From Paenibacillus caui (GTDB taxonomy: Bacteria > Bacillota > Bacilli > Paenibacillales > Paenibacillaceae): a DNA stretch of 64,000 nucleotides. Made by a program: the position numbers and the translations under genes. Shown in pieces: positions 1 to 7,831 of this stretch. The notes under the pieces are model-generated. The model had not been told where the DNA came from and ran no database searches. It saw nothing but the letters and a program-made list of their open reading frames with translations. Position 1 is the stretch's first letter. Each line of letters begins with the position of its first letter. Location: the NCBI RefSeq assembly GCF_019904135.1, contig NZ_JAIOGQ010000026.1, positions 1 to 64,000 of the forward strand, written 5' to 3'.

Positions 1-130
1 CATCTGTCTTTTGAATTCTGCTGAAAATGTGCGCCTTGCTTGGGCCATTGTCGTTTTGCTCCTTTTGTTTTGTTGTGTTTTTCTAATAGCCCTAATTTTT
101 TCTGTCCAGCTAAGTGTAGCCGATCCATAT

Positions 131-346
131 ATCCGGTTCCATGACCTGCGGCATACTTCGGCTACGCTGCTGATCAATCAAGGCAATTCGAAAATCATTT
201 CGGAGCGGCTCGGCCACGGCAGCATCAACACGACAATGAACATTTATGGTCATGCTCTCCGATCCGCTGACCAGGCGGCAGCCGATAAGCTGGAACAACT
301 GTTTGCTCCTCGCAAAGAAAAGCACGACAAAAAGACGCTTGGCTGA
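131..346 (+). pseudogene. Tyrosine recombinase C-terminal remnant
   Basis: The translation from about position 131 is the C-terminal catalytic end of a phage-type tyrosine recombinase. It has the H-x-L-R-H motif (FHDLRHTSATLL), then the second histidine in RLGHGSINTTMNIYGH with the nucleophile tyrosine. The preceding 40 codons of the open frame (from position 11) are a hydrophobic stretch unlike any integrase, so the first 250 or so residues including the first catalytic arginine are missing. I read it as a decayed integrase left at the edge of the element. It cannot be an active recombinase alone. An intrinsic terminator overlaps its stop codon. The rest of the gene could lie outside the window only if a rearrangement is involved, because the frame upstream is not integrase-like. 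Confidence 0.75.
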
Positions 347-368
347 CTCGCCTGAGCGTCTTCTTTTA
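332..368 (+). terminator. Intrinsic terminator after integrase remnant
   Basis: AAGACGCT (332-339) pairs with AGCGTCTT (355-362) and is followed by a T-rich tail. The stop codon of the integrase remnant lies in the loop. The remaining stretch to position 636 shows no gene that I can support. Confidence 0.65.
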
Positions 369-636
369 TGTCGAATTATCACCATTTACTGGCGTTTCAT
401 TAGCCTTTTCACATCAGATTCACATCAATGCGCCAATTTCAACTCTGTGGCAATGACTTTCTATAAGCTGTACCAGCTGTAAATCCCTTGGTATATAAAG
501 GTTTTTAATGCTGTATCAATCCCTCACCAACAAAGCTACCGTTTCCACATGTGTCGAATAGACAGTGACAACAAACATAAATGTGTCCAAAGGAATTGTG
601 TTTGCTCTACTAATAGATCACCTTAATTCACCTATC

Positions 637-2085
637 TCACAGTGAATTTCTTTCAATATAATCTGTGGCAATAAATTGATCTTGTTCAATAGCGATTTCC
701 ACTGCACGTTTAGCTAGCTCTAACAATTTTTCAGATTCTTTTCTGAGCCTATAGCTCTCATTTACTAAGTCACCTATATTTTTCTGCTTTTCATAATCAA
801 CTATAGGTATAAGAAGATCCTCAATTTCATTTACTCTCCAATGCAGGATTATAGAACCTCCAGCATCTCTTTCAGCTTGCATTTTAACCACAAGAGAGTT
901 TAAGACTAGTAAGAGATATTCAGGGATCAATTTTGTATTCTTTTTAAGAGTTAAATGTAGTACCGCCCCGGACGTAACGAGGTTCTTGTCTTCTCTTAAA
1001 ATACACGCTAAACCAACACTTCCATCTTTAGAAAATAAGATAGTGCCTTTCTTTGGTTTCAGTTCATTTATTAACTCAGCATTTTCTTTACAAAATTCAA
1101 AAGACAGCTTTTTCCCAGGTTCAGTAATATCGAATTTATTATAATCCGATACACGCAAGAAAGGTAGTCCTTCATCAGAATAGTATGCTGAACCTGGCTC
1201 AACGGATTTCTTAATATCTACTATATTTTTAAGAAGGTCATAATTCTGTCCTATGATATGCTCTATTAACTGTTCAAACTTAGGTTGATAATATTCAGCG
1301 TCTAACCTTGCAGAAGATAAAAAAGATTCTTTAAAGGATTTAATACTTACAGATGCAGAATTAGGCTCAAAATTACTTAAACCAATTGATTCAAGCAATA
1401 ATTCTTCTGCTCTCGAATAAGTAATATCGGATTCAATTTTTAATTCTGTTGAAAGTTTATATAGTGACTCGAACTTACTCTCAAAATCTTCAGAGAATCT
1501 AGGAATCCCAATCTCTTCTATGGAGGGAAGTGTTAAATGAGGTTGCCCTGTTTGACTCGCTGTTCTCCATAGTAAGTCCTGACCATAGTTAGAATGTAAC
1601 ATTACCCATAAATAATATTTATTTATTCCGTTCAATTTGTTTGTTCTTATTAAGATTACATCACGACTTAAAGCATAATAAGGATATTGATCTGTGACTA
1701 GACCTAGTTTAGCTAAAGTATTGCCCCCTTTAGCAATAACGATATCATCCGGGAATGCTACTGCTATAGTATTGGAGTTATCATCTATAACGGATTGAGG
1801 CAAAAACGCAGTACTAGGTGTTATGGTAACAAGCCCTTTTTGTATTTCATTTACTCGAATAAAGGGGATACCCTCGCCTTCGAAGTTATAGTAATCGGTA
1901 ATAGCCGGATAAAATGCACTACAGTCAAGCTTTACATCAACATCTTTAAGGTATACTTTCCCTAATGAGTTTATCTTATCATCTAACTCTAGGTAAAAAT
2001 TTCTATAGTATTCGGAGTCAATGCGTTGCTTCACTTGGTCAATGTTTGACAAATTAACAATTGAAAACTCAATTTGCCCTTTCAA
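637..2085 (-). CDS. hsdS: Type I-like restriction-modification specificity subunit (HsdS)
   Basis: A 482-aa DNA-recognition subunit with two target-recognition domains, roughly residues 1-230 and 240-482. Each is followed by a helical spacer, as in HsdS proteins. The repeated phrases around 'GIPFIRVNEIQKG' in the first half and 'GLPFLRVSDYNKF' in the second half show the two-fold organisation. It lies 32 nt downstream of the methyltransferase gene on the same strand, so the two are surely co-transcribed. The pair would methylate a bipartite adenine-containing site. Low GC and codon use differ from the flanking housekeeping genes and suggest transfer. No hsdR motor gene lies beside it. Confidence 0.88.
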   Translation of the reverse strand: MKGQIEFSIVNLSNIDQVKQRIDSEYYRNFYLELDDKINSLGKVYLKDVDVKLDCSAFYPAITDYYNFEGEGIPFIRVNEIQKGLVTITPSTAFLPQSVIDDNSNTIAVAFPDDIVIAKGGNTLAKLGLVTDQYPYYALSRDVILIRTNKLNGINKYYLWVMLHSNYGQDLLWRTASQTGQPHLTLPSIEEIGIPRFSEDFESKFESLYKLSTELKIESDITYSRAEELLLESIGLSNFEPNSASVSIKSFKESFLSSARLDAEYYQPKFEQLIEHIIGQNYDLLKNIVDIKKSVEPGSAYYSDEGLPFLRVSDYNKFDITEPGKKLSFEFCKENAELINELKPKKGTILFSKDGSVGLACILREDKNLVTSGAVLHLTLKKNTKLIPEYLLLVLNSLVVKMQAERDAGGSIILHWRVNEIEDLLIPIVDYEKQKNIGDLVNESYRLRKESEKLLELAKRAVEIAIEQDQFIATDYIERNSL

Positions 2086-2117
2086 AGATACATACTTATT
2101 TTCATTGAAAGGGCGAC

Positions 2118-4184
2118 CTAGAAAAAACTTAACTTTTCCTTCTTTGCAAACCCAATGAATGCCTCAGCAATACCATCTTTCGTTAATCCGTCGTGGTTAA
2201 ACAGATCGTGTTTAACAATTAAATGACCATGTGTATCTAACAAAAACTCATCTAAGTTCTCAGGCACACTATCATAATTGTTCAGTGGATTGGCATAGTC
2301 AGATATTTCATCTACTGTTTTTGTTACTGCATCCGGGTAATCCTTTTTACGAACATAAATTTTTTCTCCACTGTTATCTTTAGTTGGTTCTTGCATGGTA
2401 GCAAAGAAGATAGGATAATCTTCTACTTTAGGACACAGAGTATTGTCCCATTTTTGAACTAATAAAACGCTTGTTTTTGTACCAGTATGAGGTTTAAAGA
2501 CGTTACCGTGCAGACCAATAACGCCTAGAATGCGGCAATGTTCCGCTATAAATTCCCGTATTCTCTTATCACTGCTATTGTTAAACCTTCCTTGCGGTAG
2601 AACTATAGCCATCCGACCACCTGGCTTAAGAAAGTCAAGATTACGTTCGATAAATAAAATATCTCTACCTACTTTGCTTTGATACTTCCCGTTAGAGTTT
2701 TTCCCCAATTCATACTTCGCTAATATTCTGCTCTCTTTGATATCGCCTGCAAAAGGTGGGTTTGCCATTAATACATCAAATCGAAAATCTCGATTACTAT
2801 TCTTATTGGATTTTAGTTTCTTTAGCTTTTTCCAACCCTCAAAATAGATATCTTGCCAATCTTCATCGTCTATTTTTTCATCCCATCGTTCGTAATCTAA
2901 GGTATTCAAATGTAATACATTAGTTTGACCATCGCCAGCAATTAAATTTAGTGTTCTACCAACTCGAACAGCTTTTTCGTCAAAATCAATTGCAAATACT
3001 TTATCTTGCACATAATCAGTACAACGGGAAGGCTTATGTTCCGAAGTAAATAAATGACTTTTATCCAAACCTTCATCTTTCATTATTTGTTCCCAAACAT
3101 GAAAAATAGTGTGTACAGGAAAGCCACAGCTACCCGCGGCAGTGTCAATAATAGTTTCATCTTCTTTTGGATTGAGCATTTTTACGCACATATCAATAAC
3201 GTATCTCGGGGTAAAATACTGTCCTTTTTCGCCCTTACTGCTCTTATTGATGAGGTACTCAAAGGCTTCATCGACTACGTCAAGATTGGAGTTAAAGAGT
3301 TTCACATCTTGTAATGAAGAAACGCAAACTGAAAGATGAGAAGGAGTGAGCATAATTTTTGCATCATCAGTAAATACCCCTTCCCATTTTTTCTTAGATT
3401 GGTCAAATATACGTTGTATTTTATTCTTCAGTTCAATTTCTGTATCTCCATAATTTCTAAACTCTAAATGACGGTTGCGATTTCGCCCACTTTCCATTTC
3501 ATCATAAAGTTTAGTGAAAATCAGTTTAAATAATTCTTCAAATACATCGACTCCTGCATTCGCTAAGACCTCATCTTCCATTTCTAGAATAAGATCTTTC
3601 AATGACTTACGTTCAGTTACCAATTTATCTTTAGCTACAAGATCATCGATAGTCCAACGCTCTTCTAATATATCTGATAATTTTTGATATGCATTTGGTA
3701 TGCTTGGAATATCCTCGAAATAATTCGGGTCTTTTCGATGATAATACGAGATAGAATCACCATTACTCCAAACACCTATAGGTGCACCAGTAGCGTTACA
3801 ATAAGATTTTAACTGTTCCTTACCATCTTTAAGCTTAGGTTTCTTTAACTCCACCATGATATAAGGAGCATTAAGCTTATCTTTATCAAATATTACAATA
3901 TCAGCTCTTTTTTTCTCCCGCCCGAAAGAAACTGCATATTCAAGCTCCATCCTTTCGAGAGGATAATTATAATCATCTATCAAAACTAATAGATATAATT
4001 GTCTTATTACCTCTTCCGGCGTCAACTTAATTTCTTTCTTGCGTCCTAAACAATTAGTGTAAGGTACAAGCTTTCCCTTTATTTCTTTAACAAAAATACT
4101 CTCTTCAAGTCGCTTTATCTTATCTTGGCTGAATTGCGTTAGTTTAAAGTTTGTATCCTTCAAAATATCTGATAATCGAATCAT
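2118..4184 (-). CDS. hsdM: HsdM-type adenine methyltransferase with N-terminal nuclease-like domain
   Basis: A 688-aa protein. Residues about 50-150 look like the N-terminal nuclease domain of type I R subunits (HSDR_N family, PD-(D/E)xK): D95 in RADIVIFD, E112-x-K114 in VELKKPK and Q124 downstream. Residues about 205-660 are an N6-adenine methyltransferase: helical N domain, GQYFTPRYVIDMCV at 321, SAM motif I DTAAGSCGF at 347-355 and the NPPF motif at 475-478. Usual HsdM is about 500 aa without the nuclease part. Cleavage and modification on one chain with a separate S subunit recalls the BcgI type IIB arrangement, or the domain may only be regulatory. Followed by hsdS. No separate hsdR is visible. 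Confidence 0.85.
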   Translation of the reverse strand: MIRLSDILKDTNFKLTQFSQDKIKRLEESIFVKEIKGKLVPYTNCLGRKKEIKLTPEEVIRQLYLLVLIDDYNYPLERMELEYAVSFGREKKRADIVIFDKDKLNAPYIMVELKKPKLKDGKEQLKSYCNATGAPIGVWSNGDSISYYHRKDPNYFEDIPSIPNAYQKLSDILEERWTIDDLVAKDKLVTERKSLKDLILEMEDEVLANAGVDVFEELFKLIFTKLYDEMESGRNRNRHLEFRNYGDTEIELKNKIQRIFDQSKKKWEGVFTDDAKIMLTPSHLSVCVSSLQDVKLFNSNLDVVDEAFEYLINKSSKGEKGQYFTPRYVIDMCVKMLNPKEDETIIDTAAGSCGFPVHTIFHVWEQIMKDEGLDKSHLFTSEHKPSRCTDYVQDKVFAIDFDEKAVRVGRTLNLIAGDGQTNVLHLNTLDYERWDEKIDDEDWQDIYFEGWKKLKKLKSNKNSNRDFRFDVLMANPPFAGDIKESRILAKYELGKNSNGKYQSKVGRDILFIERNLDFLKPGGRMAIVLPQGRFNNSSDKRIREFIAEHCRILGVIGLHGNVFKPHTGTKTSVLLVQKWDNTLCPKVEDYPIFFATMQEPTKDNSGEKIYVRKKDYPDAVTKTVDEISDYANPLNNYDSVPENLDEFLLDTHGHLIVKHDLFNHDGLTKDGIAEAFIGFAKKEKLSFF

Positions 4185-4409
4185 TTTATTCCCTCTATTC
4201 TCTTCTATTTAGCGTATACAGCAATGGATTTTATTCTACTTAATAAATCTAAATAATGATAGGTCATTTTTTGTACGCACAACCATTGAGACAAATATTC
4301 GTGCAGGGAAAATGTGGGTTACCTTTTCAAGTATTAAGATAAAAGATTTATTCACCACCGGGTGGGGGTAAACTGATTGTCTTATTAGACACTTTATTAG
4401 CAAGCGTTC

Positions 4410-5237
4410 CTAGTCCTTATACAGTCTTTCAACTGCCCTAATTTTATCTTCCTCCGTTGGTTTCGAGTAACGAAGAATCATATCCGCCGATGCGTGACCA
4501 CTTAATGATTGAATAATTGAAATGTCTTCGTTTGCTCTAACAAGCCCTGTAATGAATGTATGTCGAAGCTGATGGGCATGGAAGTGATATTGCTCTAAAA
4601 GATACTGAACGCTTCTGACGCTAATGCGCTTGTTCCTGTTACTTATAAAGAGCGCTTCGTTATTGTCTTTCCGTTCCTCAAGGTATTTCCTAATAGCCCA
4701 CCTTGTATCAACGTCTAGGGGCAATGTGCGAGCTTTATAACCTTTACCTGCCCTAACTCTCAACTCGCCTTTACGTTCGCTTAGGTCAACGTCTGTGCGG
4801 TCTAGGGCTACCAATTCGGATACCCTCAAGCCTGTATGTAGTAAAGTTTTGATAATAGCGTAATCTCGTTTGTTGCCGCCCCTGTCTACTTCACGCTCAA
4901 GCCGCTTTCGCTCAAGCCTGTCTAGGGCTTTCGGGGCACTCTGCTTGTAGTCGGGGGCTTTAATAATATGGATTTCCTCAATACAATCCAACTTCTTCGC
5001 CCACCGACAGAATTTCTTAATGGCATTGTAGACCTTGTTAATGGTAGCGGCAGTCTTTTTCTTGCTAGCCATGTATGTAACGTACTGCTGAACATCAGTA
5101 CGGCTAAAATGCTCTAACGTAGTACCACAACCGTCAAGCCACTGGCTGAATTGTTGCAGGGCATGGTGATAGGTCTTTACAGTTGCCTGACTCTTACCTC
5201 GTAAACCTTCATTAATGAACTGGTCTAGCATAGTCAC
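4410..5237 (-). CDS. Tyrosine recombinase (XerC/D-like integrase)
   Basis: A 275-aa site-specific recombinase. Residues 1-95 form the SAM-like N-terminal core-binding domain. The catalytic domain follows with all the expected residues: R138 (TGLRVSEL), K165 (GKGYKAR), H222-x-x-R225 (HQLRHTF), H248 (LSGHAS) and Y257 (LRYSKP). It appears intact, unlike the remnant at the left edge. Three 13-bp direct repeats lie 25-136 bp upstream of its start and could be arm-type or regulatory sites. It may be the excision or resolution enzyme of the element, or a dimer resolvase, because a large serine recombinase sits at the other end. Confidence 0.88.
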   Translation of the reverse strand: MTMLDQFINEGLRGKSQATVKTYHHALQQFSQWLDGCGTTLEHFSRTDVQQYVTYMASKKKTAATINKVYNAIKKFCRWAKKLDCIEEIHIIKAPDYKQSAPKALDRLERKRLEREVDRGGNKRDYAIIKTLLHTGLRVSELVALDRTDVDLSERKGELRVRAGKGYKARTLPLDVDTRWAIRKYLEERKDNNEALFISNRNKRISVRSVQYLLEQYHFHAHQLRHTFITGLVRANEDISIIQSLSGHASADMILRYSKPTEEDKIRAVERLYKD

Positions 5238-5261
5238 CTCTCCCTGAAAAAGGACTTAAAT

Positions 5262-5373
5262 AATTCTACGCAATATTTTCAGCCTGTTATTTGACCAATT
5301 CGCCCCAATATTGGACAACCTTAAGGCATATAATAGCATAGAATTATAATTCCACGCAATAATTCTACGCAAT
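5262..5373. repeat. Three AATTCYACGCAAT direct repeats
   Basis: Near-identical 13-mers lie at 5262-5274, 5348-5360 and 5361-5373, the last two head to tail. They sit directly upstream of the tyrosine recombinase start and could be recombinase arm sites, repressor operators or iterons. Function is inferred from position only. Confidence 0.6.
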
Positions 5374-5575
5374 AATTAACTTGATTCTGTGTATGCTTGG
5401 ATTGGCAAGAGAACGTTAAAGGTAAAGAAGTGTTGACCATTTAATGAATTATAAATGCCCCGCCACAGGGCGAAGCCTGTTTCTTCTTCAAGATGTTTAT
5501 TATTTTATCTTTAGATTGATGTTTTTAGTGAATATTATTAGCAAGACTCTATGTCTTGTAACTTCGACAATCTGT

Positions 5576-5740
5576 CTTAATAGCAGACTTCCTGACCTAA
5601 TAACAGAAGCTCAGTCCTTATAATGGACAGAGATTCTTTTTGTCACAAGTTGTATAACCAATTCAGACGGAGCGTCTTATATTAGGTCAGGAAGTCCATT
5701 AATCCGGACAGATAGTCTGTTATGCGGACATATTGTCTAG
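5576..5740. repeat. Phased ~20-bp repeats and 17-bp inverted repeat in gene-free region
   Basis: The 531-nt gene-free stretch 5238-5768 contains related motifs spaced by 20 bp (starts near 5576, 5596 and 5616) of the form YYTAATARCAGA. More GGACAGA/GTCTG motifs follow at 5650-5740. A perfect 17-bp inverted repeat, GACTTCCTGACCTAATA (5586-5602) and its complement at 5680-5696, brackets 77 nt. Helical phasing suggests a multi-protein DNA-binding array such as an origin or transfer/recombination site. The adjacent HTH gene at 5769-6329 is the natural candidate binder. Confidence 0.5.
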
Positions 5741-5768
5741 TGTATTGAACTTTTTAGCGTATTGCTCA

Positions 5769-6329
5769 TTAAGGTATTGCTTGTACTCTGTTAAGTTCCG
5801 TCTCTCCTTTGTCAAAACGGAACTCATGTTTCATGGTGTAGGTAAGCTTAATGATGAATTCATGGTAAACCTCACTTTTTACAACTCCCTTAATCCACTG
5901 ACTTAGCTTGTAATCATTGACCGTATTTCTAACTTCTCTAATGAACTCGTGCGTTTTTTCAGACAGCAGGAGGTACGGATTTTTATGCATATCATTAGGA
6001 AGGTAGTAGGTATTATTTCTCTGACTATTGCTTACAAGCACAAGCCCTTTTTTGGCAAGTGCATCCATGTGTCGTTCGACGGTTTTGGAACTACAACTTA
6101 CATTCCGAGCAATTGTCTCAATGGATGGATAGCAATGATGGTTATCACCCATATAAGACCACAAATCAATTAGAATCAACTTTTCGTATTCCGACAACCC
6201 GTAACATCTAAGAAACTTATGGGGAACGATTGTGAATCCCTTATGGTGGTCGGTAAAGGTCGATTCTTGGGCAATTTTCGGGAGATATACATTAGCGGCT
6301 TCTCTGCTGTAGTTGAATTTTGCATTCAT
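5769..6329 (-). CDS. Winged-helix DNA-binding protein (HTH_36-like)
   Basis: A 186-aa protein whose residues about 45-105 form a helix-turn-helix/winged-helix segment (YPSIETIARNVSCSSKTVERHM) of the kind found in replication initiators and regulators of plasmids and phages. No catalytic motif is visible. It ends next to the repeat array at 5576-5740. Its start overlaps the stop of the upstream 63-aa excisionase-like gene by 4 nt, so translation is probably coupled. A replication or maintenance role for the element is an inference from this context. A plain transcriptional regulator is the alternative. Confidence 0.7.
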   Translation of the reverse strand: MNAKFNYSREAANVYLPKIAQESTFTDHHKGFTIVPHKFLRCYGLSEYEKLILIDLWSYMGDNHHCYPSIETIARNVSCSSKTVERHMDALAKKGLVLVSNSQRNNTYYLPNDMHKNPYLLLSEKTHEFIREVRNTVNDYKLSQWIKGVVKSEVYHEFIIKLTYTMKHEFRFDKGETELNRVQAIP

Positions 6330-6517
6330 TGGTATTTGCTCTCCTTCTTCTTCTCTAAGTATTTCATTAGGTTTGTTCGCTCGATAATATACGCTGAAGT
6401 CCTACCCCCACCAATCTTCACAGCGTCAAGCTGACGGGCTTGTATTGCTCTCAGAATCGTTCCAGGGCTGACTCCTGCTACTTTAGCGGCTTCTTTGCGA
6501 TTCATTACCTCTCTCAT
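6326..6517 (-). CDS. Excisionase-like small HTH protein
   Basis: A 63-aa protein with a MerR/excisionase-type helix-turn-helix: MNRKEAAKVAGVSPGTILRAI, then a basic wing and YIIERTNLMKYLEKK, typical of HTH_17 proteins. Such proteins bend DNA for excision or act as local regulators. The alternative start at the second methionine (MNRKEA) would shorten it by 4 codons. It overlaps the next gene downstream by 4 nt and is part of a set of four related small DNA-binding genes in this element. Confidence 0.75.
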   Translation of the reverse strand: MREVMNRKEAAKVAGVSPGTILRAIQARQLDAVKIGGGRTSAYIIERTNLMKYLEKKKESKYQ

Positions 6518-6658
6518 TCTGTTCCCCCTCGATGATGGTATAAGTTAGTGACAGTGAAGGGTAAAAAAATAACCTTCTCACTTTTAGTTGTCGTTCCATG
6601 TATGCGATAAGTTGCGAAAGAACATGCTTATAATGAAGGTACACGTTCCTTTCTTATT

Positions 6659-6690
6659 GCCCCTGCTTGGTCAGCAGGGGCTTTTCTTTG
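6659..6690 (+). terminator. GCCCCTGC hairpin with T-rich tail
   Basis: GCCCCTGC (6659-6666) pairs with GCAGGGGC (6674-6681) and is followed on the plus strand by TTTTCTTT. It sits 23 nt beyond the stop of the minus-strand gene at 6704-6943, where it could also slow minus-strand transcription, although the T-run is on the plus-strand side. Confidence 0.5.
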
Positions 6691-6703
6691 TCCTACTGGA
6701 TGA

Positions 6704-6943
6704 CTATTCGTTGTCAGGAAATATCCTGTCAACGTCATAGTTCAATTCCCGTAGAAATCCCTTTAGACGCGTTCTCTCCACATAATAGGGGTACTTGCCA
6801 TAACCCCGTATATTGCCTGAGATGCGTTCGACCTCTAACTTTCCTTGTCTAATCCAAGCGTAGACAGCGTCATCACTGACAGTACGGCGACTATGAAGTG
6901 AAAGCCGCTGAGCGATTGTAGCAACGGTGTAATACTTCTCCAT
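6704..6943 (-). CDS. Small HTH protein, excisionase family
   Basis: A 79-aa protein opening with YYTVATIAQRLSLHSRRTVS, then VYAWIRQGKLEVERISGN and a C-terminal YYVERTRLKGFLREL. This is the HTH_17/excisionase layout with a slightly longer first turn. It starts 2 nt after the stop of the gene at 6946-7149, so the three genes from 7328 to 6704 form one tight unit. Specific function unknown. Expected to bind DNA at the att or promoter regions of the element. Confidence 0.7.
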   Translation of the reverse strand: MEKYYTVATIAQRLSLHSRRTVSDDAVYAWIRQGKLEVERISGNIRGYGKYPYYVERTRLKGFLRELNYDVDRIFPDNE

Positions 6944-6945
6944 GA

Positions 6946-7149
6946 TTAACGACTCCCTTCTTTAATGGACTGCTCAACGAACGCCCTTAAATCTGCATCT
7001 CGAATCCTCCAAAGCGCCCCTGCTAACTTCATTCCTTTAATTCGTCCTTCGCCTAGCCATTTGTAGCAAGTATTCATGTCAATATTCAGAAGTTTGGCTA
7101 CTTCATCGGCACTGTACAAACGTCCTAGATACGATTTCATGTCTTCCAT
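6946..7149 (-). CDS. Small HTH protein, excisionase family
   Basis: A 67-aa protein with the canonical excisionase/MerR-like HTH: YSADEVAKLLNIDMNTCYKW, GEGRIKGMKLAGALWRI and a terminal helix (RAFVEQSIKEG). A GGGAGGT ribosome site overlaps the end of the upstream 58-aa gene, with an 8-nt spacer before the ATG. Second of three consecutive paralogous small DNA-binding genes. Probably controls excision or gene expression of the element. Confidence 0.78.
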   Translation of the reverse strand: MEDMKSYLGRLYSADEVAKLLNIDMNTCYKWLGEGRIKGMKLAGALWRIRDADLRAFVEQSIKEGSR

Positions 7150-7151
7150 AA

Positions 7152-7328
7152 TTATTGACCTCCCTTTGTGTTATTGAGGATGAAGTTCCTTAACGATTCT
7201 TGGGAAATGCGGATGCTACCGCCCACTTTACAGCTTGGCAGAGTACCGTTTGAACACATCGCATAGACCGTTGTATAAGAAAGCTGTAGGATGTCCATTA
7301 CCTCTTTAATGGTGTACAAGCGTACCAT
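7152..7328 (-). CDS. 58-aa HTH protein, excisionase family
   Basis: A short reading frame starts at ATG 7328 with an AAAGGAG site 8 nt upstream. Its product begins MVRLYTIKEVMDILQLSYTT and continues through VYAMCSNGTLPSCKVGGSIR to a C-terminal helix (SQESLRNFILNN). This is a textbook HTH_17 excisionase-like domain of normal length for the family. The stop lies 2 nt before the next start, so it is the first gene of a coupled triplet of related HTH proteins. A divergent regulatory region with inverted repeats lies upstream. Confidence 0.8.
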   Translation of the reverse strand: MVRLYTIKEVMDILQLSYTTVYAMCSNGTLPSCKVGGSIRISQESLRNFILNNTKGGQ

Positions 7329-7420
7329 GAAGACCGCTCCTTTCGGTTGTGAATTAGTAACAGTAACAATATAAGAAGGAGGCTCGCAAAATTAACAAAG
7401 GAACGTAGAAATAAAGTAAA

Positions 7421-7529
7421 TTCCTGAAATATCCGATTAGAACGAGTTATTTTATTTCAGGAAGAGGGAGAGAGAACGAAGCTAACCATTTTTGGGTAAA
7501 ACCGAGCATTAACGTACATTTTATTTCAG
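7421..7529. promoter_or_regulatory. Operator-like inverted repeats in divergent intergenic region
   Basis: TTCCTGAAATA (7421-7431) and its perfect complement TATTTCAGGAA (7453-7463) flank 21 nt. The half-site TTTATTTCAG recurs at 7520-7529. They lie between the minus-strand HTH genes and the plus-strand recombinase operon, where a lysogeny-like switch would be expected. The rest of the 7329-7675 interval shows no convincing gene. Confidence 0.5.
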
Positions 7530-7675
7530 TTAAACCGTGATTATAGCGAGATACTATCTGAACGAAATGAAATGCTGTAGTGAAACCTCAAAAAAGGAAA
7601 AGGGGTACTTTTTCAACCTCATCGCAACTAGTCGAGGACATAGAACGACAACTAAAAGTGAGGGGGGTGAAAAAT

Positions 7676-7831
7676 ATGAAAGTGGAACGCACATTTAACG
7701 GAAGCAACAATCTAGAAGAAATTCTGCTTTCGATTATCAAAGCTCACATTGACAAGCTAAATAAGCCTGATTACGATGAAAATAGAGCAAACACCATTCT
7801 TTCACAGGACACTGAAGGGATGGCGAGATAA
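7676..7831 (+). CDS. Small protein preceding the serine recombinase
   Basis: A 51-aa protein. I choose ATG 7676 because a strong AGGGGGGTG site lies just upstream. A longer frame from GTG 7580 has no good ribosome site. It begins MKVERTFNGSNNLEEI and is followed by the recombinase start with no gap (the stop codon abuts the next ATG), so they are one operon. Small acidic proteins in this place are common beside large serine recombinases of Gram-positive elements. Its role is unknown to me and a recombination-directionality function would be speculation. Confidence 0.6.
   Translation: MKVERTFNGSNNLEEILLSIIKAHIDKLNKPDYDENRANTILSQDTEGMAR

Noticed and set aside
1-640. Left attachment site duplicating the rlmD 3' end
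   Set aside because: I searched for the rlmD-end sequence and found no convincing copy in this stretch.
5238-5768. Possible CRISPR array in the repeat-rich region
   Set aside because: Repeats are 13-20 bp, irregular, without constant spacers, and there are no cas genes.
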